DNA of 64,000 nt from Niastella soli (GCF_017742245.1 NZ_JAGHKO010000024.1:310001-374000), one strand, 5' to 3'. Counted from the first letter of the stretch, positions 1 to 8,602 are shown. Numbers and translations: made by a program. The notes: generated by a model from the sequence alone, not told the origin.

Positions 1-497
1 AGGTCAATCTCTTTGGATGGTTTCCAAAAGGATCAGTGATTCGGGTCTTTCATAGATTGGATATTGCTACAAATCGGTGCAATAACGGGTACGAAATACG
101 GATTTACGGATACTAAAAAATCAAGCCTTACCAGGTACAGTGAGTTCAGGTTATTAATCGCTACTATTCAGAGTCAACCCTGATAAAGTCAGGGTCATTT
201 AAGGTCTACTGCTACAATCAGGTTTCAGGACTTAGGGTTCATTCAGGTCATTTAAGGTCTACTTGCTACAGATCAGGCCTTCCTACAAAATGTTCAATCA
301 GGTCTTTTAAGGTCTACTGGGTACGGTTTAGGATCAGGCCTTGGTTTCATTTGTATTGGATTGTTATAACGATGTAAAAGTACACTCTCCGCCCACCTAT
401 TTGCAAGTTTTGGCCATAGTGGTTCTTTTAATTGATTATTAATGCTTAAAACCGCTAAGCACATCTACTTAGTCATATGGGTTAGCACCGCATAAAC
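1..497. other. Intergenic left edge with degenerate repeats
   Basis: I see no convincing coding region in this stretch. The middle part is built of decayed direct repeats of about 54 bp (listed separately), and the last 120 bp are AT-rich without a recognisable signal. The gene to the left is outside the window, so the region could be its 3' flank. Confidence 0.5.
193..318. repeat. Three imperfect direct repeats, period about 54 bp
   Basis: The core GGTCATTTAAGGTCTACT occurs at 193-210 and 246-263, and with one change (GGTCTTTTAAGGTCTACT) at 301-318. Each core is followed by a variable GCTACA/ATCAGG stretch. A more decayed copy may lie near 145-165. Function is unknown; it is non-coding on both strands as far as I can see. 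Confidence 0.6.
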
Positions 498-528
498 AAA
501 GGGTGTACCCGCAATGGGTACACCCTTT
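498..528. terminator. Bidirectional intrinsic terminator
   Basis: A 13-bp perfect stem (AAAGGGTGTACCC, 498-510, with GGGTACACCCTTT, 516-528) encloses a 5-nt loop, with A-rich and T-rich flanks. It lies 30 bp beyond the stop of the minus-strand receptor gene and would end that transcript. Confidence 0.8.
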
Positions 529-557
529 TCCGTGCTCAATATGTCGGCATCACATTA

Positions 558-3014
558 TTAAAACTTGAATGCAATGCTGGCGCCGTAATTTCTTAGCTTT
601 TGTGGTATCAGACTGCCATAACCTACCCAGTATTTCTCATTGGTAAGGTTATCCAGCTTTACCGATACCCTGAACTTCGGTTGGTCATAGAATACAGAGG
701 CATTCAACACTGTATATTCGGGTAATATGAAATAACCCAGGCTCTTGCTGTTTATTATTTTGTTATCACTGGCATAATTACCGCCAAAACCTGCTCCCAG
801 TCCCTTTAATTTCGGGCATTGGAAACGGTAACTGATCCACCAGTTGGCAACCCAGGGAGAACCGGCCGTGCCAGGACGCAAACCTTCTATATCTTCCTCA
901 GTGGCCTTTTCATATTTTGAATCATTATAGGAAACACCAGCCATCAGGCTCAACCCTTCAATAGGATTTGCCATGATCTCAGCGTCTACACCTTTACTTA
1001 CCTGCGTACCATCCTGCACCGAAAAGTTTGGATTACCAGCCATGGGTCGTATCACATCCTTCACTTTTATTTGGTAAAGGCTTATTGACGTGGTTAATTT
1101 CCCCTTGAATACATCCAGTTTCACGCCTCCTTCCAATTGATTGGCCTGTTCAGGCTTGAAGTCATTGTGCTTATCATTGGCGTCACCATTAGGATCGCCA
1201 TTAACACCGTATTTATTGGTAAACGAATTCTGGTAATTGGCAAAAATCGACACCTGGTCTTTTACTGGCTGAAATACGATACCAAATTTGGGCGACAGGA
1301 AGGTCTGAGAATACGGAACCGGGTTTACAAACGATAGGCTGTCGACTGGTCCACGATTATCGAAATGATCAAGCCGCAAAGCCGCCAAAACCATTAATTT
1401 ATCCGTTACATTAAACAGATCAGAAGCATACGCGCTGTAGGTATTGGCCCTATAGTTGGCCGGGTATGTAAAAGAATATCCTTTATCCATATACAGCTTG
1501 TCCAGGTTGGTTCGGTTAAAATCATTATAGGTCGGGATGTCACCCAGGGCATATACGGTATCAAACGCATTGCCTGAAAAATACTGGTCAGAAAAATGAT
1601 GTGTGAAATCAAGTCCGCCTACAAACCGGTTCCTGAAACCACCGATGGTAAAATCACCAGTGAAATTCTGTTGTAATTCTAAGATCCGGTCTTTGCTGTC
1701 TTTAGTAAACTGGTCTTCCCGGGAAATATAACCACTGCCAGCTTCATTCGTTCCCTTTACATCACCTGTTGACAACAGATAGAAATAGGGGGATGCCCCA
1801 TCAGAATAACTGTTGGTAGCAGAAACAGTCGTTTGTGACTTCCAGCTATTTGACATGGTATAATTCATTTGACCAAAGAAATTCAGGTTGCGGGATACCT
1901 GGTACAGGTCGTCGCTGGCATAGGAGCGTTTGTAATCAATGTTCAGTTGATCGGCCCTGTTGGTGCCTAAAGCAGACATAGGCAGGAGGTAAGGGAAGAA
2001 GTAAACGTTCATACCCGTGTTTTGTCCGCTGTAAAATTCAGCGTCGAGTAAAAAGTTCAGTTTGTCATTTACTTTATAAGAAAGGCTGGGAGCCAGCACA
2101 AATCCTTTATTATAGCCATTATCTCTGTAGCTGCCTTCATATCGGTATAAAGCATTTAACCGGAATAGTACTTTTTTAGCAGAATCGAGTGGTGAATTGA
2201 TATCAACTGCAAAACGGTTAAATTTAAAACTGCCGGTTGAATAGTTGACTTCACCACCAAAATGATCAAAAGGCTTTTTGGTAACCCGGTTCATCAATCC
2301 GCCATATGAAGTAAGCACGTTGCCAAATAAAGTAGCCGAAGGTCCTTTGATCACTTCCAGTTTTTCCAGATTGGCAGCATCGGTTAAACCTGACACATTA
2401 CCAGCAATGCCATTACGCAAGGTGCTTTGTACAATAAAACCACGCATATTAAAATAGCTGCCACCATCGCCACTTCGGCCTGTTGCGTCCCACATTTTTT
2501 GTACGCCAGGGGCGTTCCGTAAGGCATCATCAACCGAAAATACCAATTGTTCAGAAAGCATTGTTTTGCCAATGCTTGTATATACCTGCGGGTTTTCCAT
2601 ATTCCGCAACGCCATCTTCGACACATAATCGCTGCTGGTGATGGCATAGCCCTTATGAGCGCTGGTAACCACCACTTCCTGCAATTGTTTGCTTGATAGT
2701 TTTAACTGAATTGAAACGGCTGTTATGCTGTTGCCATCTACCCGTACAGGTTGTACAATGGTTTCAAACCCCACCTGGGAGATCTCAATTTCATAATTAC
2801 CGGATTTTACATGTACAAGGGTGAACGTGCCATTTTCTTCAGTTACAACGGCTTTTTTGGTGCCTTTTAAAACAACAGTAACCGATGCGGCCGGGTGGCC
2901 ATCAACGGTGGTAACACGTCCTTTAATAGTGCCAAATCCATCATCCGGATCATTGGCTAAAACAGAAAAAGCTGCGCTAAGTAATAGAGCCAGAATAAAT
3001 GAGAACCTTATCAT
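558..3014 (-). CDS. TonB-dependent siderophore-type receptor
   Basis: This is an outer-membrane active transporter, probably for an Fe-siderophore or similar chelate, energised by TonB-ExbBD. The 818-residue protein starts with a signal peptide (about 1-20), then a carboxypeptidase-regulatory-like beta-sandwich (about 28-105) typical of Bacteroidota receptors. A TonB-box-like LQEVVVTS follows near 111, then a plug domain with the siderophore-receptor signature (DALRNAPGVQ, MRGF, LEKLEVIKGPSATLFG, GGLMNRVTKKP). The rest is a 22-strand barrel ending in the aromatic residue Phe. The length is normal for the family. The gene for a small DUF6686-like protein lies 47 bp upstream on the same strand and may be co-transcribed. 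The substrate is not deducible; no siderophore synthesis genes are nearby. Confidence 0.92.
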   Translation of the reverse strand: MIRFSFILALLLSAAFSVLANDPDDGFGTIKGRVTTVDGHPAASVTVVLKGTKKAVVTEENGTFTLVHVKSGNYEIEISQVGFETIVQPVRVDGNSITAVSIQLKLSSKQLQEVVVTSAHKGYAITSSDYVSKMALRNMENPQVYTSIGKTMLSEQLVFSVDDALRNAPGVQKMWDATGRSGDGGSYFNMRGFIVQSTLRNGIAGNVSGLTDAANLEKLEVIKGPSATLFGNVLTSYGGLMNRVTKKPFDHFGGEVNYSTGSFKFNRFAVDINSPLDSAKKVLFRLNALYRYEGSYRDNGYNKGFVLAPSLSYKVNDKLNFLLDAEFYSGQNTGMNVYFFPYLLPMSALGTNRADQLNIDYKRSYASDDLYQVSRNLNFFGQMNYTMSNSWKSQTTVSATNSYSDGASPYFYLLSTGDVKGTNEAGSGYISREDQFTKDSKDRILELQQNFTGDFTIGGFRNRFVGGLDFTHHFSDQYFSGNAFDTVYALGDIPTYNDFNRTNLDKLYMDKGYSFTYPANYRANTYSAYASDLFNVTDKLMVLAALRLDHFDNRGPVDSLSFVNPVPYSQTFLSPKFGIVFQPVKDQVSIFANYQNSFTNKYGVNGDPNGDANDKHNDFKPEQANQLEGGVKLDVFKGKLTTSISLYQIKVKDVIRPMAGNPNFSVQDGTQVSKGVDAEIMANPIEGLSLMAGVSYNDSKYEKATEEDIEGLRPGTAGSPWVANWWISYRFQCPKLKGLGAGFGGNYASDNKIINSKSLGYFILPEYTVLNASVFYDQPKFRVSVKLDNLTNEKYWVGYGSLIPQKLRNYGASIAFKF

Positions 3015-3061
3015 TGGGAATCTTGTTTTCAGAATGTATCGGAACCTTTTTTTATAAACAG

Positions 3062-3397
3062 TTATTCGCCGCTCAGGAGGCTCATTAACTGTTGCGACTG
3101 CAATTCGGTTTCTGCCATATCCAACATATGATGCAGCTGTTGCAGTTCGCGGGTGCTTAATAAAATGCGAACACCCTCGCAGGGAACCGGAATGGCCAGG
3201 TTTTTTTTATTGTAGGCAGCGCCATCGATGGGAGTTTCATTAAACATCCGCTTTATAAATTGGAAGAAATCGTAAAAGTCAGGGCGGTTCCAGGTTAGCA
3301 GTAAATTACCAAAAGCCACCTGTATGGAATCGCAAGCACGGCACAGGATCACATAGCCGAATTCATCATTGTGAAATAAGGTCTGGTATGAACACAT
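3062..3397 (-). CDS. DUF6686-like small conserved protein
   Basis: A 111-residue soluble protein without signal peptide or membrane segment. The N-terminal half carries a pattern I associate with a Bacteroidota-only family (DUF6686): H-N-D-E-F-G-Y, then C-R-A-C with two cysteines three apart, then an aromatic-rich F-Y-D-F-F-Q-F stretch. The C-terminus is a helix ending shortly after LQSQQLMSLL. In this family such small genes are often found near TonB receptors or iron genes; here the siderophore receptor follows 47 bp downstream, so a role around metal uptake is possible but is inference. The family name is from memory. Confidence 0.65.
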   Translation of the reverse strand: MCSYQTLFHNDEFGYVILCRACDSIQVAFGNLLLTWNRPDFYDFFQFIKRMFNETPIDGAAYNKKNLAIPVPCEGVRILLSTRELQQLHHMLDMAETELQSQQLMSLLSGE

Positions 3398-3534
3398 AAG
3401 GTATTAACGATTTAAATTATAAGTGTGAATGGCCTGGTAATTAGTTGGTGAGGCAAAAGTAGCATGGCCCATGCTGTGCAGGTTGCTAAAACGGGAAATC
3501 GACTTACGCAATAAGGAAAAGGTTCAGACATAAA

Positions 3535-3562
3535 AAGGCCCCGACCAAACCGTCGGGGCCTT
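3535..3562. terminator. Bidirectional intrinsic terminator
   Basis: Eleven paired bases (AAGGCCCCGAC, 3535-3545, with GTCGGGGCCTT, 3552-3562) close a 6-nt loop. A-rich sequence on the left and TTATTT on the right allow use from both sides. It lies 13 bp past the stop of the minus-strand decarboxylase-like gene and terminates it. Confidence 0.85.
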
Positions 3563-3575
3563 ATTTCCAATATGC

Positions 3576-4037
3576 TTAAACTGTAGTAGCGGCGGGTACT
3601 TTATATAAACCGGATACAAGCCCAAATGAACGAACAAGCCTGTTCCAGGAATTGATCTGCACGATGGCCATGGTAAGATTGGCAATTTCATCTTTGGTGA
3701 AATATTTGATCAATTCATCATGTATAGCATCACTGCTTTCTTCAGCCGGCATATGCGTTAATGTTTCGGCAAATGCCAGGGCTGCCTGTTCCAGGGGAGA
3801 ATAATAATTAGTTTCACGCCAGGCCGATACCGAGATTAACCGGATAGGGGATTCACCGGCATGGATAGCCTCTTTATAATGCATATCCAGGCAATAAGCG
3901 CAGCTGTTTATCTGCGATACCCGCACCCGGATCAACTCCAGCAATTTGTAATCAAGCCCGCAACTGTCTACGTAGTTTTGCCCTTGCTTTACTGCGTTAT
4001 ACACGCCAGGCGCCTCTTTAAATGAAATTCTTTCCAT
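3576..4037 (-). CDS. Carboxymuconolactone decarboxylase / AhpD-like protein
   Basis: A 153-residue all-helical protein of the carboxymuconolactone decarboxylase (AhpD-like) family. The redox/active-site motif is visible as CAYCLDMHYKEA (about residues 46-57), with the C-x-x-C pair and the following His of peroxidase-related members. The family includes alkylhydroperoxidase D-like antioxidant enzymes; the actual substrate cannot be told. The key context is the ECF41-type sigma factor at 4850-5695. In ECF41 groups the target gene usually encodes exactly such a carboxymuconolactone decarboxylase, oxidoreductase or epimerase. A promoter of the ECF41 type lies 25 bp upstream of the start (4062-4088). 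The gene is followed by a strong terminator, so it is probably monocistronic. Confidence 0.9.
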   Translation of the reverse strand: MERISFKEAPGVYNAVKQGQNYVDSCGLDYKLLELIRVRVSQINSCAYCLDMHYKEAIHAGESPIRLISVSAWRETNYYSPLEQAALAFAETLTHMPAEESSDAIHDELIKYFTKDEIANLTMAIVQINSWNRLVRSFGLVSGLYKVPAATTV

Positions 4038-4061
4038 GGTAAGATGATTTTGAGGCGTAAT

Positions 4062-4088
4062 GACAAAAAGAAAAGATCCGGCGTGACA
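4062..4088 (-). promoter_or_regulatory. Putative ECF41 sigma promoter
   Basis: Read on the minus strand the site is TGTCACG, 16 nt, TGTC. The published ECF41 consensus, as I remember it, is TGTCACA with a CGTC -10 element and a similar spacer. It sits 25 bp upstream of the decarboxylase-like gene and so fits the expected target of the nearby ECF41 factor. It is a two-mismatch hit found by eye. Confidence 0.55.
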
Positions 4089-4308
4089 GTTTTCAAATAT
4101 TTTTTATTTCTCCCAACGGGTTCAGTGCGCAGCAATCTTACGTGATTAACAAAAAATCAGTCTAAAAAGGTAACTATGAGCAGGCGCAGGTGGTGCTTGC
4201 ATATTCAATCAAAAATTTGTTTCTTGCCGGCGCAATGGTTACACATTTGTGCCTATCAATATGTAACTGACAAATACCGCTTAAGCCCAATAAAACCAAT
4301 ATCAATAC

Positions 4309-4782
4309 ATGTTTAATTACAACGAAGAAAAGGTAAGGATGGAACCGACTGATACAAAATGTCAGTATTGTAAAACAGGAAATTCCACCAATGCGGACGA
4401 CAACCATTATATCCCGATGTTTAAAACAAAAGACAGCACCTATTTAATCGTTTACAGTTACGTCAAGTACCAACAGGTGGATGTAGGAATTTCACGATGC
4501 GCCAGTTGCAGGTCAATACATGATCATGCGGCACAACGGGCAACATTAATTGCCTGGGTTAGTGCAATAGCTTTTGTAATCCTGATCTTCGCCATTTGGG
4601 GAATCTGGGGCATCCTGGGTATTTTTGGCGGTCTTATTATCGGCTTTTTAGGCACTTTTCTGATACAGGTCAAATTGGTTTCAGATAAAGACATTCATAC
4701 AAAATATGAGGGCATCAAAGACAATCCAGGCGTCCTGGAACTGAAGTTACACGGCTGGTCGCTCAAGAATCCAGCTGCATAG
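4309..4782 (+). CDS. Small membrane protein with two CxxC motifs
   Basis: An unrecognised protein of up to 157 residues. The first half holds two metal-ribbon-like pairs, C-Q-Y-C near residue 19 and C-A-S-C-R near residue 64, which could form one zinc site. A hydrophobic stretch rich in Trp, Ile and Gly (about 80-125) forms one or two membrane segments, and a short charged tail follows. The ATG at 4339 (residue 11), preceded by a purine-rich AAGGTAAGG, is an alternative start. It stands alone between two minus-strand genes. Function unknown; a membrane zinc-ribbon protein is the most that can be said. Confidence 0.7.
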   Translation: MFNYNEEKVRMEPTDTKCQYCKTGNSTNADDNHYIPMFKTKDSTYLIVYSYVKYQQVDVGISRCASCRSIHDHAAQRATLIAWVSAIAFVILIFAIWGIWGILGIFGGLIIGFLGTFLIQVKLVSDKDIHTKYEGIKDNPGVLELKLHGWSLKNPAA

Positions 4783-4849
4783 GAACAAAGTTGGAAGTAG
4801 GAGGTTAGGTAAACCCCAACTTCTTACTTCCTGCTTTTTAATTCAACTT

Positions 4850-5695
4850 TTATTTTTCATTTTCCATCTTACTTAAGGCAATTAACTTATCCGGATTTCT
4901 CACAAAATATACCCGGTGAATTAATTCATTGCGCCATTCGAAGATCTGGCAATTCACCAGTTTGCCATCTATATAATAGAACAGGGCAGGGTCGTGGTTC
5001 ACCATTCCTTGTACTATCTGCTGGTCTTCGTAGTATTTATTATGGATCGCATAAATATACAGGGAGGCGCTTTCAACCCCAATAAGCGGATTGATAGCAG
5101 CCCTGGCCTTTCCACCGCCATCGGAAACCACTACTACATCGTCGCTCAGGAGTTTTTCCAGCTTCTTTATATCCCGGCTACGGATCACATCCATGTATTT
5201 GTTCAGGTAATCAGCGGACGTTACCGCTACTTCCTTAATTGGCTCATTATGAAGAATTGCGCGGGCACGGCTGAGTATTTTTCTTGAATTTTCAACACTA
5301 ATATCCAACACTTCCGCAATCTCCTCATGGTCATAATTAAACGCTTCCTTCAATATAAAAACAGCTCGCTGTTTGGCATCCAGTTTCTCCAGCAACACCA
5401 TGAGGGAGTAGGAGAGGATGTCTTTTTGGTTCAGGTCACCATCAGCCGTTTCGGGAGCAACCGGTTCGGGCAACCAGCTACCAGGATAACCCGACTGCAT
5501 CTTTTGCAACCTGTTGCGGGCATTGATGGCCCGGTTGATCACTGACCTGGTTAAATAGGCCTTTTCATTCTGAATCTCAGCACCGGTACGATTGATCATC
5601 TCTAATAAAACATCCTGTACAATGTCTTTCGCATCCTCATAAGACCCGAGGATATTGTAAGCATACGAGGTAAGTAAAGGTCGCAGGGAATCCAT
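4850..5695 (-). CDS. ECF41-family RNA polymerase sigma factor (SigJ-like)
   Basis: An extracytoplasmic-function sigma factor of 281 residues, longer than ordinary ECF factors because a SnoaL/NTF2-like domain is fused at the C-terminus. Region 2 is seen as [16 protein letters not shown] (about 14-29) and region 4 as a helix-turn-helix around [22 protein letters not shown] (about 117-138). The three signatures of group ECF41 are all present: WLPEP in the linker, DGGGK in the NTF2 domain, and NPDKL near the end. In this group the extension regulates sigma activity in place of an anti-sigma factor, and the usual target gene is an adjacent carboxymuconolactone decarboxylase, present here at 3576-4037. 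Confidence 0.93.
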   Translation of the reverse strand: MDSLRPLLTSYAYNILGSYEDAKDIVQDVLLEMINRTGAEIQNEKAYLTRSVINRAINARNRLQKMQSGYPGSWLPEPVAPETADGDLNQKDILSYSLMVLLEKLDAKQRAVFILKEAFNYDHEEIAEVLDISVENSRKILSRARAILHNEPIKEVAVTSADYLNKYMDVIRSRDIKKLEKLLSDDVVVVSDGGGKARAAINPLIGVESASLYIYAIHNKYYEDQQIVQGMVNHDPALFYYIDGKLVNCQIFEWRNELIHRVYFVRNPDKLIALSKMENEK

Positions 5696-5699
5696 AGTG

Positions 5700-5707
5700 C
5701 AAATGTA
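5700..5707 (-). promoter_or_regulatory. Possible -7 element giving a leaderless sigma mRNA
   Basis: Minus-strand TACATTTG matches the Bacteroidota -7 consensus TAnnTTTG. Only four bases separate it from the ATG at 5695, so transcription would start at or next to the start codon. A TTG at 5730-5728 stands 20 nt upstream as a possible -33 element. Confidence 0.45.
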
Positions 5708-5823
5708 GGGAAGCCTTTTGGCGCAAACAATTGCCGTACACTAATCCACTTACCGGCTGCATTTACTGAAGACCTTAACCTGAAATCACCCCACTTTCTC
5801 TCTGTAATCCCACCAAAATCAGT

Positions 5824-5831
5824 TACTTTTG
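5824..5831 (+). promoter_or_regulatory. Putative lepA promoter -7 element
   Basis: TACTTTTG matches the Bacteroidota -7 consensus TAnnTTTG and lies 29 bp upstream of the lepA start. No good TTTG -33 element is visible at the ideal spacing, so the assignment rests on the -7 box and position only. Confidence 0.5.
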
Positions 5832-5860
5832 CGGGTATTTTAAAGCCGACAATCGACTTA

Positions 5861-7654
5861 ATGAAGAATATCCGCAATTTTTGCATTATCGCACATATTG
5901 ACCATGGTAAAAGTACCCTGGCAGACAGACTGTTACAGACCACTAACACGATCAGTGAACGGGAAATGATGGACCAGGTACTGGACGATATGGACCTGGA
6001 AAGAGAAAAAGGGATCACTATCAAGAGCCACGCCATTCAAATCAACTATAAGCATACGGATGGTCAGGAATTCATCCTGAACCTGATTGATACCCCCGGA
6101 CACGTAGATTTTAGTTACGAGGTTAGCCGGGCACTGGCCGCCTGTGAAGGCGCGCTATTGCTGGTTGACGCCACCCAGGGTATTCAGGCCCAAACCATCA
6201 GCAACTTGTACCTCGCCATCGATAACAACCTGGAGATCATCCCGGTCATCAATAAAATTGATATGGATGGCGCCATGATCGAAGAGGTAAAGGACCAGAT
6301 CATTGAGTTGATCGGTTGTAAACCCGAGGACATCCTGCTGGCCAGCGGACGTACCGGTATTGGTATCGAAGGCATTTTACAAGCCATCGTAGAACGCATC
6401 CCAGCGCCAAAAGGGAATCCTGAAGAGCCATTACAGGCCCTTATTTTCGATAGTGTATTTAATAGCTTTCGGGGTATCATCGTGTACTTCCGGGTACTGA
6501 ATGGCACCATCCGCAAAGGGGATATCGTAAAATTCGTATCTACCGATGCGGATTACGAGGCGGCTGAAGTGGGTATCCTCAAACTGAAAATGACGGAAAA
6601 GAAAGAAGTAGGTGCAGGTGATGTAGGGTACCTAATTACCGGTATCAAGAATGCAAAAGAAGTAAAAGTGGGTGATACCATTACCCTCAAGAATAAACCT
6701 ACCCAGGAAATGATCAAAGGTTTCCAGGAAGTGAAACCAATGGTATTTGCCGGTATCTTTCCAGTGAATACCGATGACTTTGAGGAATTGCGTGACTGTA
6801 TGGACAAACTCCAGCTTAACGACGCATCCTTAACCTATGAATTGGAAACCTCGCAGGCCCTTGGCTTCGGTTTCCGATGCGGTTTCTTAGGTATGTTGCA
6901 CATGGAGATCATCCAGGAAAGGCTGGAACGCGAGTTTAACCAAACCGTGATCACCACCGTTCCCAACGTGAGCTTTATTGCCTACACTACAAAAGGCGAA
7001 AAAGTTATCGTAAACAACCCTACAGAGTTCCCTGACCCTGTAAAGACAGACCGGATAGAAGAACCATACATCAAGGCCCAGATCATTACAAAGCCTGAGT
7101 ACATCGGTAATATCATGACGCTTTGTTTGGGTAAACGTGGCATCCTGATGAACCAAAGCTACCTGACCACTACCCGCGTGGAGCTGCAGTTTGAGATGCC
7201 CCTGACAGAGATCGTTTTCGACTTTTACGATAAACTGAAAAGCCAGACCCGTGGATATGCCTCATTCGATTATCATCCTATCGGCTATCGCGAAAGCGAT
7301 ATCGTGAAGATGGATATCCTGTTGAATGGTGACAAAGTGGATGCCCTGAGTGCATTGATCCACCGCGGCCGCTCCCAGGATTTCGGTCGCAAGCTTTGTG
7401 AAAAATTGAAAGAGTTATTGCCACGTCAGCAATTCCAGATTGCCATCCAGGCTGCTGTGGGCGCCAAAGTACTGGCCCGCGAAACCATCAGTGCCATGCG
7501 TAAAGACGTTACCGCCAAATGTTATGGTGGTGACATCAGCCGTAAACGTAAGCTGTTGGAAAAACAGAAAGAAGGTAAAAAGCGTATGCGCCAGATTGGT
7601 AACGTAGAAGTACCGCAGGAAGCGTTCCTGGCTGTGTTGAAGCTCGATGATTAA
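5861..7654 (+). CDS. lepA: Elongation factor 4 (LepA)
   Basis: A ribosome-associated translational GTPase that back-translocates or remodels stalled elongation complexes; membrane- and cytosol-associated. At 597 residues it has the full family length. The G1 motif AHIDHGKST is at about 10-18, the switch region GITIKSHA near 50, G3 DTPGH near 76, and G4 NKID near 130. The EF-G-like domains follow, including [14 protein letters not shown] near 340. The LepA-specific C-terminal domain ends with [19 protein letters not shown] and the conserved P-Q-E-A-F. The ATG at 5861 gives the canonical [12 protein letters not shown] start. It appears monocistronic, with a strong terminator at 7683. Confidence 0.98.
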   Translation: MKNIRNFCIIAHIDHGKSTLADRLLQTTNTISEREMMDQVLDDMDLEREKGITIKSHAIQINYKHTDGQEFILNLIDTPGHVDFSYEVSRALAACEGALLLVDATQGIQAQTISNLYLAIDNNLEIIPVINKIDMDGAMIEEVKDQIIELIGCKPEDILLASGRTGIGIEGILQAIVERIPAPKGNPEEPLQALIFDSVFNSFRGIIVYFRVLNGTIRKGDIVKFVSTDADYEAAEVGILKLKMTEKKEVGAGDVGYLITGIKNAKEVKVGDTITLKNKPTQEMIKGFQEVKPMVFAGIFPVNTDDFEELRDCMDKLQLNDASLTYELETSQALGFGFRCGFLGMLHMEIIQERLEREFNQTVITTVPNVSFIAYTTKGEKVIVNNPTEFPDPVKTDRIEEPYIKAQIITKPEYIGNIMTLCLGKRGILMNQSYLTTTRVELQFEMPLTEIVFDFYDKLKSQTRGYASFDYHPIGYRESDIVKMDILLNGDKVDALSALIHRGRSQDFGRKLCEKLKELLPRQQFQIAIQAAVGAKVLARETISAMRKDVTAKCYGGDISRKRKLLEKQKEGKKRMRQIGNVEVPQEAFLAVLKLDD

Positions 7655-7682
7655 ACGACAACATTAACAGATAACCGAATTT

Positions 7683-7720
7683 AAAGTCCCGATCTCGCTA
7701 AACCGAGACGGGACTTTTTT
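7683..7720 (+). terminator. lepA intrinsic terminator
   Basis: The stem AAAGTCCCG (7683-7691) plus CTCG (7694-7697) pairs with CGAG (7704-7707) plus CGGGACTTT (7709-7717), with a small internal mismatch and a T-tract after it. It begins 28 bp past the lepA stop codon. Confidence 0.88.
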
Positions 7721-7808
7721 ATTATAAAATAAAATATGTAATATTGAATAGGAATCGTACGCTATCAGTATTAGTATAATTTGATACTGCCATAGGTACG
7801 CAGGGGGA

Positions 7809-7833
7809 TTCCAATAACTAAAAATTATTGGAA
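7809..7833 (+). promoter_or_regulatory. Perfect 9-bp inverted repeat next to start codon
   Basis: TTCCAATAA (7809-7817) and TTATTGGAA (7825-7833) are a perfect inverted repeat with a 7-nt spacer, ending two bases before the ATG at 7836. It could be an operator for a repressor or an mRNA hairpin that hides the start. Which of the two cannot be told from sequence. Confidence 0.55.
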
Positions 7834-7835
7834 CT

Positions 7836-8357
7836 ATGTTAACTAATACTATCAGTAAAGAACAACGGATATATATCTTACAACAGCCGTTGCACCAGCA
7901 ATTCATTCTTCACTATACCAATACGAATAGAGGGGTTGTTTTAATTCATAAATTGGTTGATACCGGTGACAGCGACTATGAATTACTCGTTGCTATTGGC
8001 ATTGTGCTGGCAAACGAAGGCCAAAAAATCGAACTCCTGCCCAAACTCCATGAAAGGGATGTTGATTTCAGAAACAAAGTATTGCCCGGTGTAAGAATGA
8101 ATAAGAATCCGGATCTCAGGATAGATGGGGAGTATTGGGAGGTAGAGGCACCCCAATGGCCATACAAAAGATTAAGTATCGATAGACGGATCAGGAAAGG
8201 TCAAGATCAGGCTAATGCCTTAATTATATTTTTTTCAAAAAAAGTAAATATTAAAACTGTAGAAGGGGTAATAAACGATCGCTTTAAAGAGCATAGGAAT
8301 TTCAAAAAAGCAGAAATATGGGTAAACTTCAAGCGACTAGGTACCTATACAAAATAA
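7836..8357 (+). CDS. Stand-alone CdiA-CT/PD-(D/E)XK-like nuclease candidate
   Basis: A 173-residue cytosolic protein without signal peptide. Residues about 66-160 show the pattern of the CdiA C-terminal tRNase-type (PD-(D/E)XK) fold: NPDLRIDGEYWEVEAP with the core acid pair (D in PDLRIDG, then E-V-E), then a basic helix (KRLSIDRRIRKGQDQANALIIFF) matching the 'ksiknrirkakkQadn' helix of that family, and a final strand. In the typical site the E-x-K motif is expected; here it reads E-V-E, so the catalytic Lys is missing or shifted. No immunity gene or delivery domain is adjacent. A perfect inverted repeat abuts its start codon. It could be a toxin remnant, an orphan module or an inactive relative. 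Confidence 0.55.
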   Translation: MLTNTISKEQRIYILQQPLHQQFILHYTNTNRGVVLIHKLVDTGDSDYELLVAIGIVLANEGQKIELLPKLHERDVDFRNKVLPGVRMNKNPDLRIDGEYWEVEAPQWPYKRLSIDRRIRKGQDQANALIIFFSKKVNIKTVEGVINDRFKEHRNFKKAEIWVNFKRLGTYTK

Positions 8358-8411
8358 AAAACCCGATAGTCGTCACCATCGGGATGGCCCAATCCGCAGA
8401 CTGATCCACCA
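8351..8411 (-). ncRNA. Putative small RNA gene, copy A
   Basis: On the minus strand a promoter (8412-8442) is followed by about 55-60 transcribed bases and an intrinsic terminator. The terminator is a CCCGAT/ATCGGG stem (8362-8367 with 8378-8383), with TTTTTTATTTT after it at 8361-8351. The body starts with GGATCAGTCTGCGG. A diverged second copy of the whole unit lies at 8511-8572 with paired base changes in the stem. No protein is encoded. It matches no RNA family that I recognise. Confidence 0.6.
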
Positions 8412-8442
8412 CAAATATACATCTTTTGCCATGCATTCCAAA
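8412..8442 (-). promoter_or_regulatory. Bacteroidota promoter of small RNA copy A
   Basis: Minus strand: TTTG at 8442-8439, exactly 19 nt spacer, TATATTTG at 8419-8412. This is a perfect match to TTTG-N19-TAnnTTTG. It points into the hairpin unit at 8351-8411 and away from the downstream plus-strand gene. Confidence 0.7.
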
Positions 8443-8510
8443 TATTTTTCTAAAAGCCTTATTTAAGTAATCGGGTAACAAAAACGGTAGATGGGGGGAG
8501 AGGTAGCCAT

Positions 8511-8572
8511 ATAAAATAAAAAACCGGAAGTCGTCACTTCCGGGACGGTTCACGCCGTAGCCTGATCCATTA
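8511..8572 (-). ncRNA. Putative small RNA gene, copy B
   Basis: This is a diverged duplicate of the unit at 8351-8411, displaced by 162 bp. The terminator stem is CCGGAAGT/ACTTCCGG (8524-8531 with 8536-8543). It is followed on the minus strand by TTTTTTATTTTAT. The body begins GGATCAGGCTACGG. Loop sequence, start region and promoter are shared with copy A, while two stem pairs have changed on both sides. An extra ACGG/CCGT stem is possible upstream of the terminator in this copy. Confidence 0.6.
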
Positions 8573-8602
8573 CAAATGGAGATCTTTTCCCATGTATTCA
8601 AA
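8573..8602 (-). promoter_or_regulatory. Promoter of small RNA copy B
   Basis: Minus strand: TTTG at 8602-8599, 18 nt spacer, TCCATTTG at 8580-8573. The second base of the -7 box departs from TAnnTTTG, so this copy may be weaker than copy A. The flanking bases align with those of copy A. Confidence 0.5.

Noticed and set aside
4174-4407. Minus-strand 77-codon hydrophobic frame
   Set aside because: It overlaps the start of the CxxC membrane protein gene antisense and has no recognisable start region or homologue.
7664-7906. Minus-strand 80-codon frame after lepA
   Set aside because: It covers the lepA terminator and the start of the nuclease-like gene on the opposite strand; no protein-like features.
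8362-8543. Hairpins as plus-strand terminators for the nuclease-like gene
   Set aside because: T-tracts follow the stems only on the minus strand; on the plus strand the stems are followed by mixed sequence.
8329-8601. Minus-strand 90-codon open frame over both small RNA copies
   Set aside because: Its translation follows two duplicated hairpin units and repeats F-F-I-L-Y by virtue of the DNA repeat; promoter and terminators lie inside the frame. A non-coding reading is more consistent.
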